Source: Serripes groenlandicus
Taxonomy: Eukaryota > Mollusca > Bivalvia > Cardiida > Cardiidae
Assembly (NCBI GenBank): GCA_031761405.1
Contig: JASEVX010000011.1
Location: 18,000,345-18,064,344, forward strand
Length of the DNA: 64,000 nt
Direction: 5' to 3'
Shown: one piece after another, positions 9,012 through 19,089 of the stretch
How the letters are laid out: each line of letters starts with the position of its first letter
Numbering within the stretch: the first letter of the stretch is position 1
Translations under genes and position numbers: made by a program
Notes under the pieces: generated by a model
Database searches by the model: none
What the model was told of the DNA's origin: nothing
Seen by the model: the letters and a program-made list of their open reading frames with translations, nothing else

Positions 9012-12000
9012 GTAGGCACCAGCTTTTTAACATTGTATTGGACTATATCAACCCGATCATTAACTTGTGCGAAGATGTAAACTATTACGATGTACATTAT
9101 TTTTTCATCGAATTTTAAAATTTCTTTTATGAAAACTTAGGCCTCCGGTCCATATACTGGCATATCTATCTATATACATATAAAACATACTTTCAAATAA
9201 CCAATATGTACCTCGCCATTGACACATATGGAATATTTCAAAGTGAAATATATATGTTAGATAACTCATGGCAAATCAATGGTTTATATTTGTATAATGA
9301 TGACATAAAGCATAATTTTTTTTAAAATGTTATAACATTGGCATTTTGTAAATGAGATAGAGACAGTATTACGAGTTTTTCTACCAGTGTGACTTACATC
9401 ATCAGCAAATATATTGTTTATTAGAATGTAGGTATTTTTGATAAAGGCCTGAACAATTTCGATGTGATTGAAAAGCGAGTCACTTATAATGTACATGTAT
9501 CTGAGATGCTTTATTTTTGTGTTTTTTTCGTCTTGCAGGTAACAAAGTCAGCTATGGAAAAGAAGAGGAGAGCGAGAATCAACTCGAGTTTAACCGATTT
9601 AAAAACAATATTGGCTGGAATCATGGCATATAAGGTATTAACATATCAAAAACACCTAAACATCCAATGGCACATACGGCTGCTGGTTCCGAAACTATAA
9701 AACATTTCTCTGTGTACAGAAATGTTTAATTTTGCAACAAAGTTTCATCTCGATTTTCAATAATTCTACTTTCATCATATATGTATTCCATATGCGTGCC
9801 TTTATGTTGTCTACTGCAGATTCGTTGCACGTGATAAAATAGAAACTGTTTGCTCTGAGGGTATATCATTTAAAACCATTTTTTTCCCGAATGATATCTT
9901 CAAACAATAGATAGCTAACATGTATGTACCAGAATGTCTGGCTAGCATACACAGAACTAGAATTGATAGTACATCACCGATTAAGAAGAACAAAAGTATT
10001 TCGTCATGCTAGTTAATAATTTCAAAATTTAAAAGTATCTGTCGACGCAACGCAACGCAACGCAACTATTTCTGTATAAACAAACTGAATAGAAATTGAA
10101 CTGAATTCGTCGCATGTGAAAATTAGACTCACGGAATATATGCAAACGCATAGAATTATTAAAAGCTTGATTAACTTAGACGAACTACGAATTCTTATGA
10201 ATATTTTCACAAATTAATTCATCTCAAAAGAGGTTTATCTTTATTTACAAATGACGGACTTCTAAGTGAATAGCTTTGACCCCATGAAACAAGTAATGTC
10301 TGATAAGATTAACCGAAGTGCTTATTATAAATTGACATTAAACTGTTTGTTTTAGTCAGTTTCCATTAAATAAGTCTGTCAGGCCGTTGATATATCTTTT
10401 CTATTCAAATACCGCACTAGGTATACCTACCTTTGCATCTTTTAATGAACGAGAACATCCTTGCTATAACTAAACTCAATTCAATTATCTTTATCAGGCA
10501 AGTGTGCACTTGGCTTGCAGTTGACTCTAAAAACATATGGATCCGTCTTTGGGGGAAAATGTACAAGCCGGCTTTTTGTGAACAGTGTATGTAGCTCCAC
10601 CCATTGCTTACACAAGCTTGTTAAAGACGTTTCCGTCAACTTGTGTATATTCTGATAAGACGGAGCAGATGTATAGGCTTATCTGCACCTACACTGTTGA
10701 GGAATGACAGATTGTACATTTGTATCATTTGCACTGGCTTAGTTATGAATAAATAAGTATAGATATTCAGAACGATTGGTTTATACAGGCGATTGGCCAA
10801 TGCACCGCAATGTCTCTCTTATAATTCAACCCGACTCACTCAAACCCTATGTTGTGGGTTTTTAAAAGGATCGTCTGACCTTATCTTTAATATCTTGCAG
10901 GATGAGAGGTTCGAGAAGATGGAGAAGGCGGACATTTTAGAGATGACAGTCAATTACGTGAGACAGCTTCAGAATAAATCTTCTGACAAAGGTAATAGAT
11001 AAACTTTGCATGTTCCAAAATCCTTATTTGACCCTCTAACCCTATGTTGTGGGTACTCAAAATAATTGTCTCAGTGAAACGATTCTTTTGAGTACCCACA
11101 ACATAGGGTTTGCTTTAATAATAAGAGAGAATTTGTGGGGAAAAGAGCTAAATACCCCCCTTCTTATCTGGACCACTGCCTTCTTCTCTAATTGAATTTT
11201 GATCACAATAAATCATTAGTAAACGTATAAAATAGCTTTATGTAATTGAATTTGGATGGATAATCAACAGTCGACCTCAGATAAATGTTGATTTGACAAA
11301 TCAGTAGAATAAGGTATTAGGTAATAAACCTCTCACTTCTCTGTAATTGAATTGTCAGATCGTTCATCAAACAGTCAACTTCCAATAGATGTTCATTTCG
11401 CACAGTTCTGAAACATATTGGGTCATTATTTCTAGTTTAATCGTTTAAATTTAATATTTCAGGCTACAATATGTTGATTAGGCGCTTTAAATGAATTTTT
11501 TTTTTATATTGAGTAGTATTTGAATACATAGTAGCGACATGAGCAATTGTTTATGACTACTTACATATTTTTTTGACACACTATTCGTCAGTAGAATATG
11601 GTATTAGATAACAAACCTCTCACTTCTCTGTAACAACAGTCAACTTCGAATAAATGTCGCACAGATTGGAGTTATTATTTCGAGTTTAATCGTTTGAATT
11701 TAATCTTTTATTTCCACATAGGACACCTATTTAGAAGGCAAGTTATCAAAAAGCCATATACACTATGGTGATTAATCGCTATAAATGAAAATATTAATAT
11801 CAAATAGAATTGAAAACATCTCTTTTCGCCACACTATTTTCACATGTCAATTGGCTGCAGACACGTCTTTTTGTGTGATATGGAAAAGACGTTTTGTATT
11901 TGAGTCGCGACGGGCAATTTTGTGACTTAATGCATCACGACCAGGTTAATATTGTTAAATTTGGGCCTGGCTCTTGGAAAATAAACCTTAATCAGAGGGA

Positions 12001-13460
12001 TAAAGAGGAGTAAATAGGTCTCAATTCCATGAAATCTCTATAAGCACTCATTAAAACCTATGTTGTGAGTACTCAAAATAATCGTCTCGCTGAGACGATT
12101 CTTTTGAGTACCCACAACATAGGGTTTGGATGTCAAATAAGGATTTTAGAGAAAGAAAAAACACTCCTTATCTAGAACTCTGCTTAATGTAATTATTACA
12201 AATGTGGGAAAAGACTTTTGTTTGTTTATCCATACTAGGATTCAAATGGATCTGTAAACCTTTTATGACTAAAATGCGGAACAGTTCAGAGCTAAATCAG
12301 ACGACTGCGCTGGCTGTAAAGGATCTACACTGGTTTTCGCAAAGCGCCGCTCACTTATAACTTATGACTTGTATATATAGAGCTGATAAATCCGACATAT
12401 TTAAAATTAAAATATTTTGATTTTCTTATTTTTCTTATTTATTTCAGACAATCATCCACTCCGAGATGGTGGCGACTACAGGACGGGTGTCAACTCCTGT
12501 ATCGGCGAAGTCATCCGTTATGTGACGTCAAGCGATATCTGCGATACGCACACCAAAACCAAACTATTAGACCATCTGGCCAATAAAGTGAACAGCTTAC
12601 CTGTGGCCGCAAAGTCACCCGCGTGTATGAATTCCCCAGTAAACAACAACAACAACAATTCATTTACAATTAACGTGTCTGGTGCAACAACGACGATGGC
12701 CGATGCCAATAACAATAATGTCAACGTGTGCGGCATTCCCACTCAGACCACGCCCATTAGTGTATACACGACGACGTCCCAGATGCCTTTGAACTTAAAC
12801 TCTTTACAAACCGTTAGTGCCTACACACCACAGATGGTGTCGCCGGTTAATTCCGTACAAACTGCTATTACGTTACCAAATGTCCAAAACATCAGTCAAG
12901 TTAGCCAACAGGGACAACAGCAGCAGGTTATGCCTAATGTGCCGTTAACAATATTTGTACCCGCCAATTTCTGTACCACAGCCGCGGGTACCACTTGTGT
13001 AATCCCATTGACCTTGTCCAATTCGTGTTCGGCGGACGGAAGTTTTGTGCTTAATACAAACAATGTTAGTGCTGGAGACACTGACAACCGTGTAGTGGTG
13101 AGCAGTCCGGACTCTTCGAGTGACGCTAACGGTCATAGAATTCCCACTCTCAATACTGTGAACAGAAACATAAATTTTAGTGCTAACGCTGCAGTCGACC
13201 CGGTACATTCATCAAAGGACATAGATGAACCTCGAACCCTTCCAACAGAATCTCGTAGCAATGAGGTTTATGAAATAAGTGACTCTATTGTTAACGGACA
13301 GAGGCGTGATGAACTTGATCGTTCGTCGGAAAACGTGTCCCTTACCACGAAGGCACCGGAGTTACTTCATTCCGAAAACAGTAGTTTTCAAAAGTATCGA
13401 AGTCTAAAGGCTCCTTCCCCGTTCAACAGCGGACACGGTCTCTGCTGGAGACCTTGGTGA
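8964..13460 (+). CDS. HES: HES-family bHLH-Orange transcriptional repressor, 4 coding exons, 415 aa
   Basis: Joined exons 8964-9011, 9539-9634, 10901-10991 and 12448-13460 give 1248 nt, 415 codons plus TGA, with intron phases 0, 0 and 1 and GT-AG borders throughout. The basic region lies at about residues 15-31 (ending MEKKRRARIN), helix 1 at 32-46, and loop plus helix 2 at 47-72 (EKADILEMTV). The Orange domain is at about 87-127 (YRTGVNSCIGEV, then LLDHLANKVN). Residues 130-300 are rich in Asn, Gln, Thr and Ser, and the protein ends in WRPW, the Groucho/TLE-recruiting tetrapeptide of HES proteins. By family knowledge it is a nuclear DNA-binding repressor, usually downstream of Notch. The start is the first of two adjacent ATGs, with an in-frame TAA two codons upstream. 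Oddity: Ser20 replaces the family's basic-region proline. Bivalves have several HES paralogues, so orthology to one vertebrate HES is not claimed. Confidence 0.95.
9012..9538 (+). other. HES intron 1
   Basis: 527-bp phase-0 intron, A+T-rich, GT-AG. I see no named repeat in it. Confidence 0.85.
9539..9634 (+). CDS. HES: HES coding exon 2 (basic region and helix 1)
   Basis: Thirty-two codons in phase 0 between acceptor TCTTGCAG and donor AAG|GTATTA. It encodes VTKSAMEKKRRARIN followed by SSLTDLKTILAG. The motif ERRRARIN-like core and the LTDLK helix are characteristic of HES proteins. The expected proline before the Met-Glu-Lys core is a serine. Confidence 0.95.
10579..10700. mobile_element. 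Short TIR-bounded element in HES intron 2
   Basis: AACAGTGTATGTAG at the left and CACCTACACTGTT at the right are inverted. A related unit lies at 13857-14022 beyond the gene. Confidence 0.4.
10816..10865. mobile_element. Half copy of family H
   Basis: TCTCTTATAATTCAAC and AACCCTATGTTGTGGGT form the left arm of family H. The right arm is absent. It ends about 35 bp before the exon 3 acceptor. Confidence 0.65.
10901..10991 (+). CDS. HES: HES coding exon 3 (loop and helix 2)
   Basis: Encodes DERFEKMEKADILEMTVNYV and then RQLQNKSSDK, plus the first base of a split Asp codon. Acceptor TATCTTGCAG, donor G|GTAATA. EKADILEMTV is the most recognisable HES helix-2 signature. A broken copy of hairpin family H ends about 35 bp before the acceptor, and another begins about 25 bp after the donor. 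Confidence 0.96.
11015..11178. mobile_element. Family H hairpin, left end missing
   Basis: A roughly 70-bp near-perfect palindrome with ACCCTATGTTGTGGGTACTC arms, followed by the right segment ending in CTTATCTGGACCACTG. It starts about 25 bp after the exon 3 donor. Confidence 0.8.
11993..12182. mobile_element. Family H hairpin with 6-bp target duplication
   Basis: Ends CAGAGGGATAAAGAGGAG and CTCCTTATCTAGAACTCTG are inverted. The centre is a roughly 70-bp palindrome. Flanks are CTTAAT at 11987-11992 and 12183-12188. It lies in HES intron 3. Confidence 0.85.
12448..13460 (+). CDS. HES: HES coding exon 4 (Orange domain to WRPW)
   Basis: Opens after acceptor TTATTTCAG, completes the split Asp codon, and encodes the Orange domain in its first 150 bases. 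About 280 residues of low-complexity sequence follow: a five-Asn run, a four-Asn run, a QQGQQQQ tract and many Thr/Ser. The exon ends LCWRPW and TGA at 13458-13460. The last exon carrying Orange plus WRPW matches the usual HES gene layout. Confidence 0.96.
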
Positions 13461-13588
13461 ACTTTTGCAATACTAGTAGTTATTAAGGAGGAGTACATAG
13501 GTCTTCGGTCATTCTCTGCTGGAGACCTTGGTGAAATATTGCAATACTAGTAGTTATTAAGGAGGAGTACATAGGTCTTCGGTCACAT
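13441..13588 (+). repeat. 74-bp tandem duplication covering the HES C-terminal codons and stop
   Basis: Bases 13441-13514 are repeated almost exactly at 13515-13588. The first unit holds the codons for CWRPW and the stop. The second repeats them out of frame in the 3' UTR, since 74 is not a multiple of three. Confidence 0.9.
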
Positions 13589-13604
13589 ATTGTTATGTAA
13601 GTTC

Positions 13605-13798
13605 CAGAGAACTAGATAAGGAGGCGTAAAGTGGTCTTTTTCCTATTACATCTCGCTTATGACTCAACTAAACCCTATGTTGTGGGTACTCAAAAGAATC
13701 GTCTCCCTGAGACGATTCTTTTGAGTACCCACAACATAGGGTTTGAGGGTCATATAAGGATTTTAGAGTCTGAAATACTCTTCTTATCTAGAGCTCTG
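13605..13798. mobile_element. Family H hairpin just after HES
   Basis: Ends CAGAGAACTAGATAAGGAGG and CTTATCTAGAGCTCTG with a perfect central palindrome. It begins about 145 bp after the HES stop codon, directly after the 74-bp duplication. No clear target duplication. Confidence 0.8.
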
Positions 13799-13856
13799 AA
13801 TTATTAACTATATCAAATTAGTCTATTTATGGGAAATGGTACAAATGGTCATTTCT

Positions 13857-14022
13857 GAACAGTGTAGGTTTAAGATCGGGCTGCATGAATACTTCATATT
13901 ATCATAATCTACACACATTGCTGGAAGATTCTAAAAAGCTTGTGTCAGTCGGAGGTCACCTTTTGTCAATTTTGATAAGACTATATGGCTGGATGCATAG
14001 GCTGATCTGCATCTACATTCTT
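13857..14022. mobile_element. Short TIR-bounded element, relative of 10579-10700
   Basis: AACAGTGTAGGTT at the left and ATCTGCATCTACATT at the right are decayed inverted ends. The interior shares GATAAGAC...GCATAGGCTGATCTGCA with the intron 2 copy. Confidence 0.4.
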
Positions 14023-14748
14023 CACAAAAGCCAATTTGCAACATTTTTCAAGTGGACTGGTCCTAAATGTTATTAGTACTTACATGAATCGTCACAATAA
14101 ATGAGTCGATTACTTTGAGCACTCACAATTGTTCAGTTTTGAAGTCCAATAAGGATGCCAGAAATAGGGCCCCTGACGTGGAGCCATGATCAATATTATA
14201 AATATTGCATTTCGAAATAAATCGAAATGGTATTAATTCATTGTGAAATATTTCATAAATATTTCAAAATACTTTTATCTCTCTCTATCTTTCTTAAATG
14301 TGTATTATATATATATACCATTGTTCTCTGTATGTGAGCAAATGTTATTTCTTTTGATTTAACATTCTGAATTTAATGACCACATTATTTTCCATATGTG
14401 TTCATGAACCGATTGTTATTGACTTTTGTCAATGGGTCCATACATAACTGTTACACCTAAATATTGTGATAAGATAGTGAACCACTTCACGCAATGAGGG
14501 GATCATATGTTACAATAGTTCAAGGTCTAACTTTTGTAAAAATTAGTATAGAGCTTAACTTAATGCCATGACCATATAAGGAGTGCTCTGTGACATCGAA
14601 CCGTTGGTGATTTGCGACCAGTGTAGAACCTGATCAACCTCATCAACCTGATCATCTTAATATTTAAAAAAAATTACAGTGTGCGCTTGGATACTTTCGC
14701 ATGGATGGACAGTCTACTTGCTAGTAACGCTTTTGATTAGTTATACCC
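14023..14748. other. A+T-rich downstream flank, nothing recognised
   Basis: No gene. AATAAA-type hexamers near 14097 and 14217 could serve as HES polyadenylation signals, but nothing fixes the 3' end. The segment near 14200-14275 has short A+T palindromes. Confidence 0.35.
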
Positions 14749-14752
14749 TTAA

Positions 14753-14989
14753 CCCTTTCCCTCATACGACAATTCCGCAGCAGACGACATTGAACATATT
14801 TTGTAAAAACATAGAAATTTAATAATATAATAATTTATAATTTAATGGATAACCTATGACTAAAAGTGAAAAAACATTGTGGCAAAAGAAGAAATTGCTC
14901 GTTTTGAGCAATTTCTTCTTTTGTCACTATGTTTTCAAAAAAGGCGTCTGCTGCAGAGGCGTCAAAAAGCGTTTATATGAGGGAAAGGG
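14753..14989. mobile_element. Family P MITE
   Basis: TTAA at 14749-14752 and 14990-14993. Ends CCCTTTCCCTCAT and ATGAGGGAAAGGG. The centre GAAATTGCTCG/GAGCAATTTC is a perfect hairpin. Confidence 0.85.
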
Positions 14990-15068
14990 TTAAATGATGA
15001 TAAAACGGTTCACCTGAATGTGTTCAAATAGTTTCAAACCGACATTTATGAGTTTATGAACAGTGATT

Positions 15069-15273
15069 CAGAGCTCTAGTTAAGGGGCATTGTTCATGTT
15101 CTAAAATCTTCATTTGACATTCAAATCCTATGTTGTGGGTACTCAAAAGAATCGTCTCAGCGAGACGATTCTTTTAAGTACCCACAACATAGGATTTGGT
15201 TGAGTAATAAGAGAAATGTTGTGGGGGAAAATACCTGTTCACTCCTCTCTTATTCAGACCTCTCATTGCAGTC
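15069..15273. mobile_element. Family H hairpin
   Basis: Left end CAGAGCTCTAGTTAAGG, right end CTTATTCAGACCTCT, with a central near-perfect palindrome of about 70 bp. Last of the cluster around HES. Confidence 0.8.
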
Positions 15274-15399
15274 TGATCAGGTTCATCTCTGTTCTCCATA
15301 TAGTTGTAAAAGGCTTTCCGGAATGATCCGCAGCACGGTTGTAACTGACGTTCGAATGCACAAGTTATCAAGTCGATCGTAATTGAACCCAATCACACC

Positions 15400-15590
15400 T
15401 ACAACAAACTTTGAAAAAATGTAGACAAAATTATGAAAACTCTTTATATATATGAATGTATAATTTATTGAATAGAATTGAAAACATTGCGGCAATAAAA
15501 TACTGAGCAAATTTCTTCTTTTGCCACAATGTTTTCCAAAGTTCAGTTGCTATAGAGGCGTCAGATAGCGTCTACATGCGGGAAAGGATT
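15400..15590. mobile_element. Degenerate family P-like MITE
   Basis: GAATTGAAAACATTGCGGCA, a decayed central hairpin, and right end GTCTACATGCGGGAAAGGAT. Confidence 0.45.
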
Positions 15591-15599
15591 TACGATGCA

Positions 15600-15935
15600 A
15601 AAAAAAAACCGACGGTTGGTCTTCGCATAGCAGGCTTACTTGTTCTGTATGGACCATCGGTTATTACCGGTGAAATCCGGAATTTTCATCCCGGTACAAA
15701 TTCGGGTTCAACATCCATTTAAGCATTCCGTGTTATTTTATTAATATAAGTCTATTATAAATTCTATGTAATGTTATTTGTTATTGACAATTTTTAAAGG
15801 TGCATTGACTTTGATGATTTAAAAGTAAATCTAGAAAAGAAGTAAATAAAATATGTTTAAAACTATAAAGTTGTGTGTTTATTATTGAAACTTGATTATA
15901 TCAGATCGAGCAATTCACCAACAACCGCAGAAAAA
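15600..15935. other. Nothing recognised
   Basis: A+T-rich. Contains ACCGACGGTTGG and CCATCGGTTATTACCGG but no gene or repeat family that I can name. Confidence 0.35.
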
Positions 15936-15939
15936 TACG

Positions 15940-16228
15940 AGTGATTGTTTGATTGTTTGATTGTTTGATTGTTTGATTGTTCGGTGTTTTACGCCGCTTT
16001 CAACAATTGTTCAGTTATAACCCGGCGTTTCTTTGGTAAGTTATCAGTACTACTGGTAAATTTAACCTGACACCAGCCAGTCAGTCGTAATGCTAACCCC
16101 GCAACCAAGAGCGCCATGGAGGGCAGCCATTTCTTACCAGTTTTAAAAAGTCTTTGGTATGACTCGGCCAAGGATCGAACCCGCGACCTGCCGCACCCAA
16201 AGCAGACCACTTTAACCACCGCGGATGT
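15940..16228 (-). mobile_element. SINE (type 2) with (GATTGTTT)n 3' tail
   Basis: An 8-bp simple repeat at about 15940-15981 is the 3' tail of a minus-strand SINE (GTTTTACGCCGCTTTCAAC). The body has GGTAAGTTATCAGTAC and the head complement GATCGAACCCGCGACC. Confidence 0.75.
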
Positions 16229-16304
16229 AAGAAACAACACAAACGACAACATTCTGTCATTGTAATTAAGTGCCAGGTGCTCGACAAAATGGAATCATCA
16301 ACAA

Positions 16305-16440
16305 CCGTGTAAACTTGGCCTAGTGGTGAGGCTCTGGATTCAGAGGTCGAGGGTTCAGATCTTGTCTCAGTAGACCATCGGATGGATTCCCTTTGCTTAG
16401 AATAAAATGCATTATCCCAATTTTGCTCTGTGCAATTTGA
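16305..16440 (+). mobile_element. tRNA-like SINE fragment of another type
   Basis: TGGCCTAGTGGTGAGG fits a Pol III A-box. GGGTTCAGATC is a mutated B-box 30 bp on. The downstream part is unlike the other SINEs here. Confidence 0.45.
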
Positions 16441-16484
16441 CTTTGGAAATATAACAGACCAGGTATTTCAGTAAATTAATAAAC

Positions 16485-16677
16485 CACCCTTCCCACATAC
16501 AACAAATCTGCAGCAACAGACTTTTAAAATATACTGGCAAAAATAAGGAAACTCACCCTAAATCAAAGAACACGTATTGAATAAAGTTGAAAATATTGTG
16601 ACAAAAAGATAAATTGCTCACAATGTTTCCTAAAGTCGACTGATGCAGAGTCGTCTGTCTGTATGTGGGAAAGGGTT
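16485..16677. mobile_element. Degenerate family P MITE
   Basis: Left end ACCCTTCCCACATACAAC, right end TGTATGTGGGAAAGGGTTAA. Confidence 0.6.
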
Positions 16678-16679
16678 AA

Positions 16680-18820
16680 CTTGACATGTACGGTTCAACG
16701 CTAAATTACAGAGCGAGGAGGACGACCGATCTCATTTACTTAGATTATAAACAAATATATACAAAACGCTGTACATGAGCTCACTTGCAACATAATTGAA
16801 ATATTTTCAAATTTTAGAATTCAATTAGCGCTTTTTATGTATCGTTAAATACAGATGTTATCATAACAAATGGAAATTTGTGAACTACAACATTGTTCGC
16901 AAATAAAGGGATTTGTAAAAGAAAAGAAGCCAAGAGATCTCCTACGCTGTTTTCGACGGTATTTCTGCAAACACCAATGTGTTTACCGGGTACATTACCG
17001 GGTAAATTACAAATACTACCGGTAAGTTGTTTATCGGGGGGACACAAGCGCTTCAGTCGTACTGCTGTTCAACGCTGTCAAGTGCACAGAGAAAATGCTA
17101 CAAAAGATGTGACGTCATCGGTTTCTGTTGTCTCCAGTGTACACATATCCATATCAACAGCTAACAAGAGAAAGTTGATGCAAGGCATCAATGTCGCCGG
17201 AAAAGACTGCATTGATTTATTTATGTATTCTTGACTTTCCTTAGTCTATTCAAACATTAGGAACGTTGAAATGAAAACATTTGCTTATAAATTTTATATT
17301 CATACCTATACATTAGGGTATCTATAAAAAATTAACGAAATGTGTACACATTTATCTTGGCTTAAATTTAATTTTGCTGTTGTTACTTATTTAAATAATA
17401 GTATTCATTCATATAATTTCAATGTTTGTCAATCTTATTCGAATCACAAGGTAAATATCCTGGTATTGCTTTAAAGGGAGGTAATTTGAAGAAAACAAAA
17501 GTCTTCAAAAGGAGAAATATATCAGCATTACCGTCTACAGTTTAAATTGTTCTATTGTTTGTGGATTTAAAAATGTTCTTTTTTTCTTATTTCTACATGT
17601 ACAACGAAATATTGCGGCTTCTCTTTGACGCTTTGCGTCAAACATTCGTCTTGTACTTGTCTAAAATAAAATAATATCACTCGCTTTTTCATATCGAAAT
17701 GCGCATGCGCGAAAATCGATGTTAAAGGTCACGAAACTACACAACAGAATAGGGTCTATATTTAGCTTAGAAACAGTTCCTACTTTAGATATTCATGGAT
17801 TAACATTATTAAATGAATTCTACACAAATCAAGACATCTCTTTGAACATGAAAACAACATTTAGTAAGTTAAAATTGCTATTAAAAGGAGAATCCGAAAT
17901 TGACCTCAATGATGACACATAATAGTATGCATTAGGGGGTGTTGGTTCACGTCTTGAAGGGACCACTTTTGTCTTCGTAAATAAGACAAAAAACTTAAAT
18001 GCGAGTGAAATAAAAAAAACTGCAAACATTAAAAAATCGGAATATTTATTTCATTTTAGATGTGTCATTTATTAGTGTTCGTAAACAACCACAATTGTAA
18101 TATGTTCAAATCATCTAGATTTGTTTCTTTCTAATAATAAGCCGCCCTCCCATGTGATTTCCGAAAACCTATTAAAAATAGAAGTCGCGGGCTTCTGCCC
18201 GGCGACTAATGAATGACTCTTATAATAGGTTTGACATACGTTGTAAACACATACACACTCATTATCACTTCACCCTTAATCATGATTAGCTCAACTCTAT
18301 CAAAGTTTTACTAATAATTGTTGGTCCTTTTTTTTTTTTTTTTCTAAAAAAAAATCGTAAACGGAAAACGAATATTCTTATTCGAAAACAGTATTCGAAT
18401 ATTCATCCGTTTATTCGTTCCCATCCCTACTCTTATTAAAGTTGATTCAAATAAATACTTAGATATTAATAATGCATGAATACTTGTTTTGTATGTCTAT
18501 ATTTATCCATATTTTCAGTAATATCGCTTTGGAAATATCTAATGTAAGAATAGCAAATGATGCTGGATTATTTTAAGCACCCTCGGGATAAATCGGGATA
18601 AAACGGGATAAAACGTTAAAAAAAAAAAAAGTTTAGAAATACCTCAAAATGAGCAAAATTTGGTGTGTGCTTAAATACTTCATACCACTGTTCTCCTCTT
18701 TGATAATCTCCAACCAAAATATTCTGTTTAAAACTTTCATTTTGCTTACCACTGAATTCGACCACTTTCGTTAAACAGCTATGTAAACATGTACTAGGAC
18801 GAACCTCTCTTCCTCGTTGG
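16680..18820. other. No gene seen; small hairpins only
   Basis: Open frames at 16893-17234 and 17719-17922 show no recognisable domain. A hairpin at 18165-18232 has AAACCTATT/AATAGGTTT arms around a GTCGCGGGC/GCCCGGCGAC inner stem. At 18587-18616 a CGGGATAAAA unit repeats three times. Confidence 0.4.
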
Positions 18821-19085
18821 TTAAGTGGTTAAGTGGTTAAGTGGTTAAGTGGTAGAGCGTCCGCCTCAGGTGCGGGACGTCGAGGGTTTGATCCCAGGTC
18901 GGGTCATGCCAAATACTTAAAAAAAAAAGGGTAGAAATGGGTGCCCTCTTTGCGCTCAAGTTGTCAGGGTTAGCATTACGACTGGCTGGCTTGTGTCAGG
19001 ATAAATGGACCAGTAGTACTTGGTAACTTTCCCGGGAAACGTTGTGATATAACAGAAGAATTGTTGAAAGCTGCGTAAAACACAA
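18821..19085 (+). mobile_element. SINE (type 2) with 9-bp expansion in its head
   Basis: GGTTAAGTG repeats four times at about 18821-18855, just before GGTAGAGCGTCCGCCTC and the B-box GGGTTTGATCCC. The body runs to the GTTGAAAGCTGCGTAAAAC tail. Confidence 0.75.
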
Positions 19086-19089
19086 ACAA

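Larger units (their letters stand above)
9635..10900 (+). other. HES intron 2
   Basis: 1266-bp phase-0 intron. It contains a short TIR-bounded element (10579-10700) and a half copy of hairpin family H (about 10816-10865) close to the acceptor. The rest is A+T-rich without recognised features, apart from a short CAACG repeat near 10048. Confidence 0.85.
10992..12447 (+). other. HES intron 3
   Basis: 1456-bp phase-1 intron. It carries two family H hairpins (about 11015-11178 and 11993-12182). Between them is A+T-rich sequence with a locally repeated unit: the phrase CAAACCTCTCACTTCTCTGT occurs near 11326 and 11616. Confidence 0.85.

Noticed and set aside
16893..17234. 113-codon plus-strand open frame
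   Set aside because: No domain recognised, and part of it (near 17166) is shared with a repeat at about 27452.
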